This document shows positions 47,746 through 58,737 of a stretch of 64,000 bases of DNA, piece by piece (position 1 is the first letter of the stretch; every line of letters begins with the position of its first letter). The notes under the pieces are model-generated. The model made no database searches, was not told where the DNA came from, and saw only the letters and a program-made list of their open reading frames with translations. Source of the DNA: Vanrija pseudolonga (Eukaryota > Basidiomycota > Tremellomycetes > Trichosporonales > Trichosporonaceae). Position numbers and translations under genes: made by a program. The DNA is taken from the NCBI RefSeq assembly GCF_020906515.1, contig NC_085854.1, forward strand, positions 682,001-746,000, written 5' to 3'.

Positions 47746-48501
47746 ATGCTCGTCAAGAACCTCGCCATCCTCGCGCTCGCCGCTGTCGCCGTTGACGCGC
47801 GCAAGGCCAACCTCCGCCGCGGCAAGGACGGGCGCGTGTGCAAGGTGCGCCCGACGCCCGACGCGCAGCCCGCGCCAGAGCCCGCCCCGACGCCAGTGGA
47901 CGAGCAGAAGGACGCCGACCACTACGGCCACGGCCACCACGACGACGCCAAGCCGTCGCAGGTCGAGACCTCGAGCGCTGTCGCCGCGCCGTCGTCCGCC
48001 CCCGAGCCCGAGCACCACGACGACCAGCAGCAGCAGGAGCAGTCGCCGCCGCCGTCCGAGGCGTACGTCGCGCCTCCGGAGGAGTCGCACAAGCCCGCGC
48101 CAGAGGAGGAGAAGCCTGCGCCCGAGGAGAAGCCCGCACCCGAGGACAACGGCAACAACAACGGCGGCTCGGGTGGCGAGGAGTTCCACGGCCGCGCGAC
48201 ATACTACGACGTGTTCGTCGCGAAGCAGAACCACGGCTCGACGAGCGGCATCGGCGCGTGCCAGACCCAGCTGAGCGAGGACGGGCCGTTTGTGGCGCTC
48301 AACGACGGGCAGTTTGACGCCGACAAGCCGTGCGGCCGCTCGGTGGTGATTACCGACAAGAGCAACGGCAAGACGGTCACCGCTACCGTGCAGGACCGCT
48401 GTGCCGGCTGCGGGTGGGGAAACCTCGACCTCACAAAGGGCCTGTTCGAGCAGCTGCACGGCGGGCTCGGCGTGACCGACATTACGTGGCACTGGGCGTA
48501 G
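47746..48501 (+). CDS. Secreted RlpA-like double-psi beta-barrel protein
   Basis: Single-exon 251-residue secreted protein. The start at 47746 is chosen because it yields the signal peptide MLVKNLAILALAAVAVDA preceded by a good leader. The extension to 47584 adds only leader-like sequence. Residues ~30-140 are Pro/Glu/His/Gln-rich linker (HGHHDD, QQQQEQ, KPAPEEEKPAPEE). The C-terminal ~105 residues form the expansin/barwin-like double-psi barrel: HGRATYYDV, GIGACQTQLSEDGPFVALN, KPCGRSVVITDKSNGKTVTA, VQDRCAGCGWGNLDLTKGLF, GVTDITWHW. Four cysteines fit the family disulphides, and QDRC supplies the conserved Asp. Relatives are small secreted proteins of plant- and animal-associated fungi. The substrate is unknown. 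Confidence 0.88.
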   Translation: MLVKNLAILALAAVAVDARKANLRRGKDGRVCKVRPTPDAQPAPEPAPTPVDEQKDADHYGHGHHDDAKPSQVETSSAVAAPSSAPEPEHHDDQQQQEQSPPPSEAYVAPPEESHKPAPEEEKPAPEEKPAPEDNGNNNGGSGGEEFHGRATYYDVFVAKQNHGSTSGIGACQTQLSEDGPFVALNDGQFDADKPCGRSVVITDKSNGKTVTATVQDRCAGCGWGNLDLTKGLFEQLHGGLGVTDITWHWA

Positions 48502-48924
48502 GAGGCGTAGAGTAGACTCTTTCGTACATGGACACTGGCTTGTCGTTTTCTTTTCGCTTTGCCTCGGGAAGGCTGTATGCATTTCTTCGAGTTGGACGCA
48601 AGTTGGACGCGTCAAAGGACGCGCCACGGTTGGGTTTCGGGCCGACGCGACCGAACTTACTTGACTTGGTCACTACACTTCGGCCCATTTCGAGCGACGC
48701 GCATCGCGCATCGCGCATCGCACAACTATCGGCTCATTCTTGTCGGCGCGGCATCGCTCGTCTGTTGAAGGTATAAAGACAGTACGAGGACAAACGCCGT
48801 AGCATAGGGCCCGTCACCTCCGTCCACTGGATCCTACACTTCCCCCCACACCCCCGCTCACCTCCACTCCCTCGGCTTCCTCCACTCTTCTACTCTCCTT
48901 CATCACCCCACCTCAACCCCCGCC
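48502..48924. promoter_or_regulatory. Intergenic region with a 7-nt tandem repeat
   Basis: About 420 bases between the DPBB gene and the esterase. Three perfect head-to-tail copies of GCGCATC lie at 48699-48719. A TATA-like GGTATAAAGAC occurs at about 48769-48779, some 150 bases before the esterase ATG, followed by a C-rich leader. No gene seen. Confidence 0.55.
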
Positions 48925-50745
48925 ATGGCCGCACCGTTCCAGGACGTCGCCGTGCTCTTCGTACGTTATCCCCGCCGCCCCGCTGACCCCAGGGCGACTC
49001 GATCACAAACCAGCAGCACGAGGAGGGGAGCATGCAGGCGCGGTTCTCGAGTGAGTCGGGTCGGGCCTGGGGGAAGGGACGGGGGGAAGGCAACCGTGTC
49101 GGCGCCGGTGGACGTCCTGATGGATAGGCCTGCTAAGCGGCTCGGGTACGCTCGTGCATACCGGCGCTGGCTGTCACTGCTCCATGCTGCCTGCATTACT
49201 GCAGTCTCCGCAGCGCCGTGCTACTTGTGCCCTGTCGGGACCCCGGCTCCCCTCGGCTCCGACAACACATGTGGCGACTGGACGCTTACGGAGCGTACCA
49301 ACGTCGTCCAACACATCTCCATCCTCATTTCGCAACATTGCACTCACACACAGGCGCGTACCGTCGCAAACTCGACATCTTGAACCGCGGGTATGGCGGG
49401 TACAACACGCGGTGGTGAGTTGTGTGCCCCCCCAGCGCCGTGCAGCTGACGCCGTTGCCAGGACTCGCCTGCTCTTCGACACCATCTTCGCGAAGAAGGA
49501 GGATGCCGCACGCGTGCCGACCATCCGGCTCGTGACCATTTGGTTCGGTACGTCGTCGTTGTGCACCAGCGCCGCTGACTCCAGGCGCCAACGACTCGGT
49601 CCTGCCGGACGCCGAGCAGAAGGTCCGCCAGCACGTCCCGCTCGACGAGTACACGTCCAACCTGCGATTCTTTCTCGAGTCGCTCACGTCCCCGACCAGC
49701 CCCTACGCCGCGGCCCACGCGAAGGGTCTCAACGTCGTGCTCGTTACCCCGCCGCCGATCTACCCGGCCGCGATGGGCGGTGGGCCGTTCTCGCGCGAGC
49801 GGGTGCCCGCCGTCAGCAAGGGATATGTCGATGCTGTTCGCTCCCTCGCGGCCGAGTACAAGGCCAAGGAGACGCCCGAGGGGAACTGGCGCGTCGGGCT
49901 CGTGGATATGTGGGACGGCGTGATTCGTGCTGCTGGTGGTGAGGGCGAGGAGTTGAGGGCGTTTCTGAGGTGAGTTTGGGGAGGCGGAGTGGTCGTGGCT
50001 TCAAGGTCGTCTGGGTCTGGGGCGAGCTCGACAGCCCCCCACAGTCAGGAGCTCCGTGGTCATGCCTCGGTGACCATGGCCACCTCGGTATCGGCGTCTC
50101 CCAGGCCAGATCTGGGGCTCTGGGCAAGGTCCTGCCGAAACAGCGTTCATTACATCGGCTCTCCCCTCCATGGGGCATGCTGCGGCCCCATGGCATGACA
50201 CCGCGTGGTGTAGCGCTGCGAGATCTCCATCTTAGACAATCGGTTACATGGCTTTCGTCTAGAAGCGAGCGAGCGAGCCGTTCCAGCGGCTGTAGCCACC
50301 GCCAGAGCGCCTAACAGAGCGGCGCTGTTCTATTCGCGAACACGACGTTAATCTCGCGCCGCTATTGTTGTCTGCGCAATGTCTCCACATGGTCCACCCC
50401 GCCCCACTCTCCGTTCCGGCTTATCGCTTGGGTCGCTCGTGGCGCGCACACTGACGCCGCAGCGACGGCCTGCACCTCACAAGTCGGGGCTACGGAGTAT
50501 TCTGGGACGAGTACACTGCCTTGGTGCGGGGCGAGCTCCGGGGACGCGGGCTGGACTGGGAGGACGTCGAGGACCTGCCGCTGAGGATGCCCAAGTGAGT
50601 TTGTCGAGTGGGGCCGGCGACGTCTTGTCATTAGCCGCCCACACCCGCCCGCAGCACCCACTAACATGCCAGCTTTGAGCACGTCGACGCAGACAACCCC
50701 TCGACGGTGCTCAGTGGAATGCGTCTGCCGCCCATCCGTCAATAG
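48925..50745 (+). CDS. IAH1: IAH1-type SGNH/GDSL esterase
   Basis: Isoamyl-acetate-hydrolysing esterase family, cytosolic SGNH hydrolases. Seven exons (48925-48960, 48993-49050, 49354-49414, 49462-49547, 49585-49969, 50463-50594, 50673-50745) give 276 residues, all joins in frame. Catalytic blocks: LFGDSITNQQ (Ser), LNRGYGGYNTRW (Gly of the oxyanion hole), WFGANDSVLP (Asn), and SDGLHLTSRGY (Asp and His of D-x-x-H). Family-specific segments include LVTPPPIYP and VGLVDMWDGV. The first intron is 32 nt and splits Phe from the GDS motif. Intron 2 (303 nt) and intron 5 (493 nt) are strikingly long beside it. The protein length is close to yeast Iah1 plus a short C-terminal extension. Confidence 0.93.
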
Positions 50746-51657
50746 AAGTGTCCGGACGCATCCGACCGACGTCATTTGCAGGAATTGGACGCGGAATGTG
50801 CCGCACGGAAATAGGCTGATGCAGCTGACATCCTCACGCGACCATGTGCACATGGTCCTCGTTTTTACTGCCCACCGCCTGTAGGCGACCATGGCGAGGG
50901 GTTGGTTGGCGGCACGAGTAGCGCGAAACGAGGTGCGCAGTTCGCCTCTGGTGTGGGGGTGTGACGAGGCGACATCCCGAACGAGTGCGGTAGCTCCGCG
51001 CTTGTAGCTCAGAGGAGGGAGGGAGGCACGAGGCGACTCACGAAAGAAAGCGACTCACCACGCACGACGACAGCGAATGAGCGCGAGAGCTAGCATGCAG
51101 CAGCAGCAGCAACTGCCTCTGCTGCGCCAATTAACCGCGACTCGCTCCCCCAAGGCTGCAAAGCAGTCGCACAACAAACGAGTTGCCGCCGGCGGCGCAC
51201 GGTTTCAACGGCTCCACCGGCCACCGGCCAGCCTGGGCGACGGGGCGACGGCCTGCCGACGTCACCCGCTTGGCCTGCGCAGTCGGTGGTCGCACTAGCT
51301 GATACCATCAGCTGGTGGTAGCATGTGGTGTGGCACTGACGCACTATTTTGGGCCTGGGTCGAGGTGTCGTCTTTGAGCCGTCCTCTCGGCCGTGGAGGT
51401 TGCCTGGGGGTTATCTTTTGACCGAGCGACTGCGCTGGACCATGGTCGCACATGGAGAGTGTTCTATGTTTGCTCCTCGTGATTGGGGCCAGCGGGTGGG
51501 CGAGTGGGATGGTCGAGTACGAGTCGATAGCGCGAGGAGAGGTGAGGCGAGGCGAGATCGTGGGGGCGATAAAAGCGGGGCGATAAAAGCCAATGCCTGG
51601 CGAGCAAGCAGGACGATATCGCCCGCCAGCTAGCTACCCCCCAACACCCCCACCACC
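50746..51657. other. Intergenic region upstream of the amino acid transporter
   Basis: About 910 bases with no convincing gene. Contains a CAGCAGCAGCAG tract at about 51097. GGCGATAAAAGC occurs twice at about 51566-51590, a possible TATA-like element some 70-90 bases before the ATG. Confidence 0.45.
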
Positions 51658-53568
51658 ATGGCGTCCAACCTCGTCCCGCCCGCAGAGGTGATGCTGCACG
51701 ACGTCCCCGAGCCGGGGATGCACCACGACCACGCGACGCTCGACGACGAAGAGCACGACAGTGAGTGCGCGGTGGCCCTCTGGCTTGCGCTCTCCTCCCC
51801 CGCTAACCCGTGCTGCAGAGACCCGCAACTCGCACCCGCTCGAAGTATACCTGTACCACGCGGCGATCGAGCGCGCGCGCGAGGACCGCGACCCGCGCCC
51901 GATCCCCGACGCGCCGTGGACGGTGCTGATCAAGACGCTCACTGGGCGGCGGAGCACGATTGTGCACCCGCACTCGCCCGCGCCGGCGATCACGAGCAGC
52001 GGCCCGTATACCGAGGAGGGGGGCCAGCAGCAGTACGCCGTGGAGAAGAAGGGGCAGGTTGGCACGGTGCAGGTCGGCGCTCCGGACGCGTTCGACCCGC
52101 TCGACGACGTCGCCGCGCAGAAGGAGACGGCGTACCGCCTCCTCCGGGTCGCGTCGTGGCAGATTGTGTTTTATCTCATCACGACCGACATCCTCGGCTT
52201 CTCTAGCGCGCCGATGGCGTTCGCCGAGCTGGGCTACGGGCCCGGCGTGCTCGTCTACACCTTCTTCTTCATCCTCGCCTTCTGTTCCGGCCAGATCCTG
52301 TGGCGCATGTACATGGGCCTCGACAGCGAGCGGTTCCCCGTCACATGCTACGCTGATCTCGGCGAGCGCACATTCGGCCCGTGGGCGCGGCACGTGTTCA
52401 ACGTCCTGCAGAGCCTGCAGCTGATCATGAACGTCGCCATCCTCATCATCGGCAACGGCCAGACGCTCGCCACGATCATCAACTACAAGTTCTGCTATAT
52501 CGTCCTCAACGTCTTCTGGGCGCTCGCCGGCATGATCGCGGGCCAGATCAAGAGCCTGCGCAACTTTGCCTGGTTCACAAACCTCAACATCTGGCTCAAC
52601 CTCGTCGTCATGGCCATCACCATGGCCGGCATCGCGCTGTACGCGCCCGTCCCGAGCCAGTCCAACCACACCGACCTGTCCCAGCCGATTATTCGTTCCG
52701 GCTGGGTGCCCTCGTACACCGTCGGCTGGTTCGAGCAGGTCGGCGGCGTCCAGCTCGCCGTGTTCTCCTACGGCGGCGCAATGATCTTCACAGAGTTCAT
52801 GGCCGAGATGCGCCGCCCGCGCGACTTCTGGAAGGCGGCATTCTTCAGCCAGCTCTTCTGCTACCTCATGTACATGTTCTTCGGGCTCTTCTGCTACAGC
52901 TAGTAAGTGCCGCGGCCCCCGCGTCTGGCGTCCCGCTAACCCGCCCCAGCCAAGGCCAGTACACCTCCATGCTCCCCTCGCTCGACTTTGACAACACCAA
53001 GCTCCAGCTCGCGTGCAACATCATCGGGCTGGTGTCGACCGGCGTCGCAGCGGTCCTGTACGCCAACATCGGCGTCAAAGTCTTCTACCAGAACGTGATG
53101 CGCGAGTACTTCCGCGCGCCGGCGCTCACCTCCCGCCGCGGCGCCGTGCTCTGGAGCGTCACCGTCGTCATCTACTGGGTGATCGCGTGGGTCGTCGGCT
53201 CCGCCATCCCCAACCTCAACTCGCTCGTCACGATCGTCGGCGCAGCGTGTATCCTGCAGTTCACGTACACTTTCCCGCCGCTCCTCCTCCTCGGGTTCTG
53301 GATGCAGCACGACGCCATGGCCGCCGACGAGCCGTGGCAGCCCGGCATGGAGGAGTGGTCCGGCCGCGTGGACTCGTGGCGCCAGATGTCCCGATGGAAG
53401 CGCGGCTTCAAGCCCTACTGGTACGCCAAGACCTTCCTCTTCCTCCTCTTCCTTGCCGCGCTCGCGCTTGCCGGCCTCGGCCTGTACGCCGGTATCGAGG
53501 GCGCCATCCAGGCGTTTGCGAGCAGCTCGACGACATCGTTCAGCTGCCACGCCCCGGGCCAGCCCTAA
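51658..53568 (+). CDS. AAAP-family amino acid transporter
   Basis: Plasma- or vacuolar-membrane amino acid/proton transporter (aa_trans fold, as in Neurospora Mtr-type neutral amino acid permeases). Three exons (51658-51760, 51819-52902, 52950-53568) encode 601 residues. About 150 cytosolic residues come first (HPLEVYLYHAAIERARED...). The membrane part begins AYRLLRVASWQIVFYLI then DILGFSSAPMAFAELGYGPG, typical of the family's first bundle. About eleven hydrophobic segments follow, including VLVYTFFFILAFCSGQILW, LIMNVAILIIGNGQTLA, VQLAVFSYGGAMIFTEFMAE and VTVVIYWVIAWVVGSAIP. ADLGERTFGPWARH is a cytosolic-loop signature. The C-terminus ends in a short tail after a last span. Substrate cannot be told from sequence. 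Confidence 0.9.
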
Positions 53569-53696
53569 GCGCCAGCGCCACAAGGCGTCAGTTGTAGACA
53601 AGACGAAAAGTAGTAGTAGTATAGACACGGCCTCAATAGTTAGCAAGGTGCAATGCAAGATACATATCGGTGCGCAGACTACAGTACAACGAACAG

Positions 53697-55040
53697 CTAG
53701 AGGGCCGTGAGGATGCCGACAAACGTGCCAGCCAGCACGACAACAACAGCAGCGGCAGTGGTGCTGCGCTCCGCAGCTGACCGCTTCCAGTGGCCGCCCT
53801 GGAGCGTCCTGGCGCTCACCTCGCTCAGCTTGGAGCCAGGTGCGCGGATCTCGAAGCGCGGCGAGGTCCAGTACACCTCTGCGGCGGGTCAGCGCATTGC
53901 TCCAGCCCACTCGACCCACCCTTCGCATTGCGGATGTTGACCAGCTTGATGACGTACGCCTTGCCGGCCGGCACGTCGGGCAGCGTGACCGTGTAGTTTG
54001 TGACGACCAGCGCGCCGAACCACACTAGGGGGATGTTAGCTGTTGGGCAGGAGGTCAAGCCCGCGGGTCACTCACGACCGGGAACCTTGGGCTGCCCGTA
54101 CGGGCTGCCGAGCTCGAGCGGCGGGATCATGGACCGGATGCCCCATACCCCCGGGCCGGTGAGCTCCTCGCGCCTGCCGACGTCGACGAGCAGCGCGGTG
54201 GCGGGGAAGCGCGCCGGCAGGGCCGACTGCTCGGTGGGCTCGATCCAGAGGCGGTTGTCCGTGCCCGCGACCCCTGGGCGTGTCAGCTGGCGTCTTGCCC
54301 AGTGCGGTTACACCGCCGCGGCTCGCTGCGCTCGCCGCTCGTCGTCACTCACACCACTGCTTGCGCGTCGGCGACAGCACGCGCACATGGTGCTTTGCGA
54401 GCGTGCTCGGCTCGTCATTCACCTGCCACACGAGGCCCGGAATGTCCTTGTACTGCAGGTCCTTGGGCTTGAGCTTGTCGAGCTTGCGCCACTGGTTCTT
54501 GACGCGGGGGTCGTACCACGCCAAGTCGAGGAACGAGCCCTCGTCGTGGCGCCACTTGTCGACCCAGGGGATGCGGTGGCCGTCCTTGCGCTGGCCGCCG
54601 CCGGGCCCGTCGTCAATGTCGTCGTCGCCGTCGTCGTACTCGATCTCCTCGACCTCGGTCAGGCGGTCGAGCTCGCGCAGCTCGGCAATCGTCTCGAGGT
54701 CGGCGTTCAGCCCGTCGATATTCGGCGCAGTGTACTTCTTCGGCGTCTTGGGGTGCACCTGCCCCTCCTTGATGTCGTCCTCGCGCTCGACGTCCTCCTC
54801 CTCCTCCTCGGGCACGGCAGTCGCGGTGCCCGACGCATCGGGCGGCCGCTGGTCAGGGTGCTCCTTCGCCACGTCGGTCACCTCGAACGGCGGTGGCGTG
54901 TCGTCCTCGACAAAGATCCCAGGGGGCGCCTCTACCTTTTCCTCGACGACGGCGACGGGCTGCTGCGCCGCCGCCGCGTCCTCGGCCCACACGGGGCGCA
55001 GTGCCAGCGAGAGGGAGAGCACGAGCAGTGCTGCGCGCAT
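53697..55040 (-). CDS. Secreted Kre9/Knh-type GPI-anchored protein with an acidic stretch
   Basis: Begins with the signal peptide MRAALLVLSLSLALRPVWA. Next come about 150 acidic, disordered residues (VPEEEEEDVEREDD, EVEEIEYDDGDDDIDDGPGGG). A conserved-looking segment has HRIPWVDKWRHDEGSFLDLAWYDP, VWQVNDEPSTLAKHHVRVLSP and DNRLWIEPTEQS. The C-terminal domain, TNYTVTLPDVPAGKAYVIKL then YWTSPRFEI, resembles the Kre9/Knh extracellular domain. It ends with a GPI-type tail (TTAAAVVVVLAGTFVGILTAL). Four exons. The family function is in cell-wall beta-1,6-glucan assembly. Here that is inference from a partial domain match. The convergent transporter stop is only 128 bases away. Confidence 0.72.
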
Positions 55041-55959
55041 GGTTGGTGCGAGTGAGTCTGTGTGGACTAGTGTGTGGGATAGAGTGCAGAGGTGAAACCA
55101 GTGTGTGCATGTCGCTGTGTGTCGCCGTGTCTTGTCGGTCGCCGTTGTGATGGCCCGCTAGCGGGTCGTTGTGCAGCAAGGGAGTCGTCACAACTGGCAA
55201 TGTGCCTTGCGACAGGCAGTGGCCAAGCGGCAGTCGGCCAGCCAGACACAACCATGACGGCATCCCTTGCCTCATGGACCCTGCAGTCTCATCTCTCTTC
55301 GCCGGGTTGCAATGGCGCGGCAAACAAGCCACGTAAGGGGCTGCATCCTAGGCGACTGACTGCCTGGCTGGCTCACTCACGTTCTTGCCGCCTGTGAACC
55401 TGCAATGCGTGGCGTGGCTGGAAAGGTTCGGTATCAACGGCCGGCACCGCCGCCATATGCATGAATCTATTAGGATTTGTGGAATACGTGACCTGGTGGT
55501 CTCGATTAATAGCTGCTACTAATACAAGCCGGCCCAGGAATAGCCAGCGATTACTGATTGCCAGCCCTACACCCCGCCGTGCACCACTTCGAGCCCCCAC
55601 CACCCAGCAAGCAAGCTCCGTTCCGATGCATGAGCCATCATCACCATCGACCCATGCTCCAGCTCAAGAAGGATGGAGCAGAAGCATGCCGAAGCCAACT
55701 GGCTGTCTGTCAGCTGGCAAAGCACGCACGACGCGCGCGCCGTCTGAGCGCCCCGCGGGTCAAGTGATCATCAGGGTTCTCCAGCACGGTAATGACGCCG
55801 GGCCAGACCCAGCCGGAAGCTCAGCCGAGTCGACTCGAGCAGTCACCACCACAGCTGTCTACTTATCCTCCTCCTCTCCTTCTCACTCTTCTCATCGCCA
55901 TCCACGCTCGCTCGCTCGCGCATTCACCTCACCTACCCCACCCACACCCTCGCCTCACC
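55041..55959. other. Intergenic region
   Basis: About 920 bases upstream of the Kre9-like gene (minus) and of a small plus-strand open frame. An A/T-richer patch lies at 55455-55560 (ATGAATCTATTAGGATTTGTGG, GATTAATAGCTGCTACTAATAC). The last 100 bases are strongly C/T-rich. No further gene seen. Confidence 0.45.
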
Positions 55960-56148
55960 ATGCTCGCTGCGGGCTTCTCGGCCGTCCTCAACCGCTTCCC
56001 GCACCACGAGTCGGACAGGCGCCGGTACCGTCTCAGCGGGAAGCGCGGCGGCACGCAGCAGCGGCCCGCCGTCGTCGCGACTGTGCCCCGCGAGCCCGTT
56101 GCGCCCGGTGTCGCCGCCACGACGCTCCGCCGCTGGCTGTCGCGATAG
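55960..56148 (+). CDS. Possible 62-residue basic protein
   Basis: ATG in a good fungal context (CGCCTCACCATGC) directly after a C/T-rich leader. It encodes MLAAGFSAVLNRFPHHESD followed by an Arg-rich stretch and ATTLRRWLSR. Third positions are strongly G/C as in real genes here. No intron, no domain. The basic, amphipathic N-terminus could be a mitochondrial signal or the whole may be a chance frame. I do not recognise it. Confidence 0.4.
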   Translation: MLAAGFSAVLNRFPHHESDRRRYRLSGKRGGTQQRPAVVATVPREPVAPGVAATTLRRWLSR

Positions 56149-57503
56149 GTCGCGGCTCGCTGAGCCTTGTGTCTGCCCAGTTGTCTCTCAAGTGTGAATG
56201 AAGTCGAGTTAAGTCAAGTCAAGTCGAGTCATGATGGTGAGTACTCCTCGCCTGCCCAGCTCACACACCCAGCGTAACCGAAGACGCCGAAGTCCACGTC
56301 CGTGCGGCACAGACGGCCGTGTTGTTCCATGTGTGTATGTAATGGTATGAAGAAGGGAGTGGAGCGTGTGTGGTGGGTGTTGGGTGCTGGCGCCGATGGG
56401 TGGTTCGACGCAGTAACGAGCAACGGCCTGTGTCGCCGTCACAGGCCCCGATGGATATTGCGGCACATCCACTGGCCGCCAGCACGAATGTGAGGCGGTG
56501 GCGTCGTTGTGCGAGGGCTGTTCAAGTGTGCAGCGGGAGACGGCGAGTAGTGGCACGCACCTGAGCGGTTGGGGACGGAGACGGCCGAGGAAGGCAATGC
56601 CAGGCCGCCGCGGCGAGTCACGGCGCAAGCGAGTGAGCCAGTCTTGAGCGCCGTAAACAGTCTTCTGGCTTGCTTCCGGCTTGGACAAAGCCACGACGCG
56701 ACCGGGGCCAGAAGCAGTCGATGGGCGCCACATTGCAAGCCAGCACGCACGGGCCCCCATACCCCCAGCCGTCATGGCGTTCTTCCTCCGCAGCAGTCGC
56801 GCGATTAGATAGGCTCGCAGCGCAGTCGACGAACAAGCATCAGTCGGGGCAGGCAGGTCCGTTCGGCCGGCCGCCGCAACACGGCAAGACAGGCGGATCG
56901 GCCAGATCCAGGAAGCTGCACTGCCGCATGGCACAGGGCCACAGGGATGTTTCAGACGACGACCGCAGGGCGAGGAGAGGGGGGAGGGAGGGTTGGTGCG
57001 GGGCGTGTGGGTTTCGCCAGTTCGACTGTTGCTCGCGCTCGTGCTTGCTCGTTGCTCGTGTTGCTTGCTCGTCGCGGGTCCCGACGGCAGTGAGTTTTGC
57101 ATGCTCTATGCTTCCTTGCCCGCTTCTAGCGCACCTAGCGCCCACCTGCGTGCGGCCTTCTGGAACCAACATGTTTACGAGAGAGACGGCGCGCAGGAGT
57201 TGTCGGTGCCAAGGCACGCGCGGCGCGGCGCGTTACGCCTCATTCCCCGCCGGCCCCGCCGGGTGTCGGGTCAGTGGTGGTTTCTTGTCCAAGTTCCTAG
57301 AAGATCCCTTTGGCCTTGGGTTGCTCGTGCAACATGCCGCGGCAAAAGGCACTCGCTACTGCATGGCGGCTCCTGGGACGGACAGACGACCTGGCATAGC
57401 AGGCATGCTGCTCCTTGGTGTTTGCAGCAGCCAAGAGAACGACCCTTGGCTTCACCTTCCCCTCTCTCTTCATTACTGATCACCTTCCTCGACCCCACGC
57501 ACA
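56149..57503. other. Gene-free interval
   Basis: About 1.35 kb. Long frames on both strands (56209-57102 minus, 56670-57479 plus) overlap each other and show no domain, signal peptide or intron support. A short AAGTCGAGTTAAGTCAAGTCAAGTCGAGTC repeat occurs at about 56203-56230 (AAGTC unit). The 3' part is the promoter of the GPI protein starting at 57504. Confidence 0.5.
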
Positions 57504-58387
57504 ATGCTCACGACCAAGCTCCTCCTCCTCGCGCTCGCGCCCCTCCTCGCCCTCGCGCAGGACGAGTCGCAGGCACCCTCGGCCGACGGCGGCAACGGCA
57601 ACGGCGGCGACAACGCCCCTGCGTCGTCGACCTCGGCCGCGCCGGCATCGAGCTCGGCCCCCGCCCCGGCGCCAAGCAACGCGACCGCGCCGAGCACCAC
57701 ACCCGCGTCGGGCCCGGACAGCCTCGCGTCGCAGACGGTGTGGACGGCGTTCCGCCCGCCGCCGTCGCTCGCGAACGGCACGAGCATCACGTACCCCCAC
57801 AACGGGAGCTGGGGTGGGTCGAGGTTTGGCGCGAGCGTAGGCGAGAGCTGACTTGTCCCCTAGCCGTCCTCGGATCCCCCTTCACCGTCCGCTGGACGAC
57901 CACCGCCGCCGGGCTCAACGACACGAACGGCTTCCTCGAGCTCTGGAACCCCGCCGTCGGCAAGTTCAAGGGCAACGACTCGCTCGCCAACGCGATCCCC
58001 GTCGGTACTCCGGTGCAGCTGAGCAAGTCTGGCGCCTCGATCACCTTGTATGTTGGCGACGCTACCAAGCTAACAACCAAAAGCTCGGCGGACCAGATCG
58101 AGCCCGGGACCGGATACATCCTCCGCCTTATTCCTGGCAACGCGCGCCCCGCCGTCCCGCAGGGTATGTGCGGTGTACCGGTCTAAAACTGCTTGCTGAC
58201 GCCACTAGTCCTCGGCACGTCGGCCTCGTTCGAGATCAAGGCGGCCGGCCAGTCGGCCGACCCCGAGGCTGCTGCGCCGAGCGGACACCCCGCGGCGAGC
58301 GGCAAGCCCAGCGCCGGCGTGCGCGCGGCCGTGCTCGCGCCTGTGCTCGCCCTCGCTGCGGTCGCTGCCGCCGCGGCCGTGCTCTAG
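57504..58387 (+). CDS. Kre9/Knh-type GPI-anchored cell-surface protein
   Basis: Three exons (57504-57813, 57864-58163, 58209-58387) encode 262 residues. Signal peptide MLTTKLLLLALAPLLALAQ, then about 60 residues of Ser/Ala/Pro/Asn linker. The Ig-like Kre9/Knh domain follows: VLGSPFTVRWTTTAAGL and FLELWNPAVGKFKGN, ASITLYVGDATKLT, IEPGTGYILRLIPGNAR, and VLGTSASFEIKAAG. This TVxW...G-Y-xxRL pattern is the family signature. The C-terminus is a short Ser/Ala/Gly spacer and hydrophobic AAVLAPVLALAAVAAAAAVL, a GPI signal. Probably a wall protein. A role in beta-glucan assembly is possible but not shown by sequence. Confidence 0.85.
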
Positions 58388-58737
58388 GCCAGCCGCCCAC
58401 CCCTCTCACACAACCCAGCAACATAATACCACTCGTACCACTCATTCCCTCATGGATCACGTCGTGTTTGTGCAGCCGTGGGGGCCACCGGACTGGAGCT
58501 GGCTTGGCTGTACCTGGGCAGGGACGAGACGGGAACTTCCGTTGGCAGCGAGTCGTAGGTTGAGTCAAGCGCCGAGAGTCAGCGCCGCGGCGAGCAGTCG
58601 CCACAGCGAGTGCCACAAAAGCCATCCACACCTACACAGCACACAACAGCACACAACCACACACAACATTCATACTACTAACCCCCACGCATCTCGCCCA
58701 CTCTCTCACAACCCAGCTCGGCGCCTACGGCGCCTCG
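58388..58737. other. Convergent 3' intergenic region
   Basis: 350 bases between the stop of the GPI protein (plus) and the stop of the next minus-strand gene. Contains CACACAACAGCACACAACCACACACAACA microsatellite-like sequence at about 58638-58666. No gene seen. Confidence 0.5.

Noticed and set aside
56209-57479. Opposed long frames on both strands between 56.2 and 57.5 kb
   Set aside because: They overlap each other, lack domains, and start contexts are poor. Treated as spacer.
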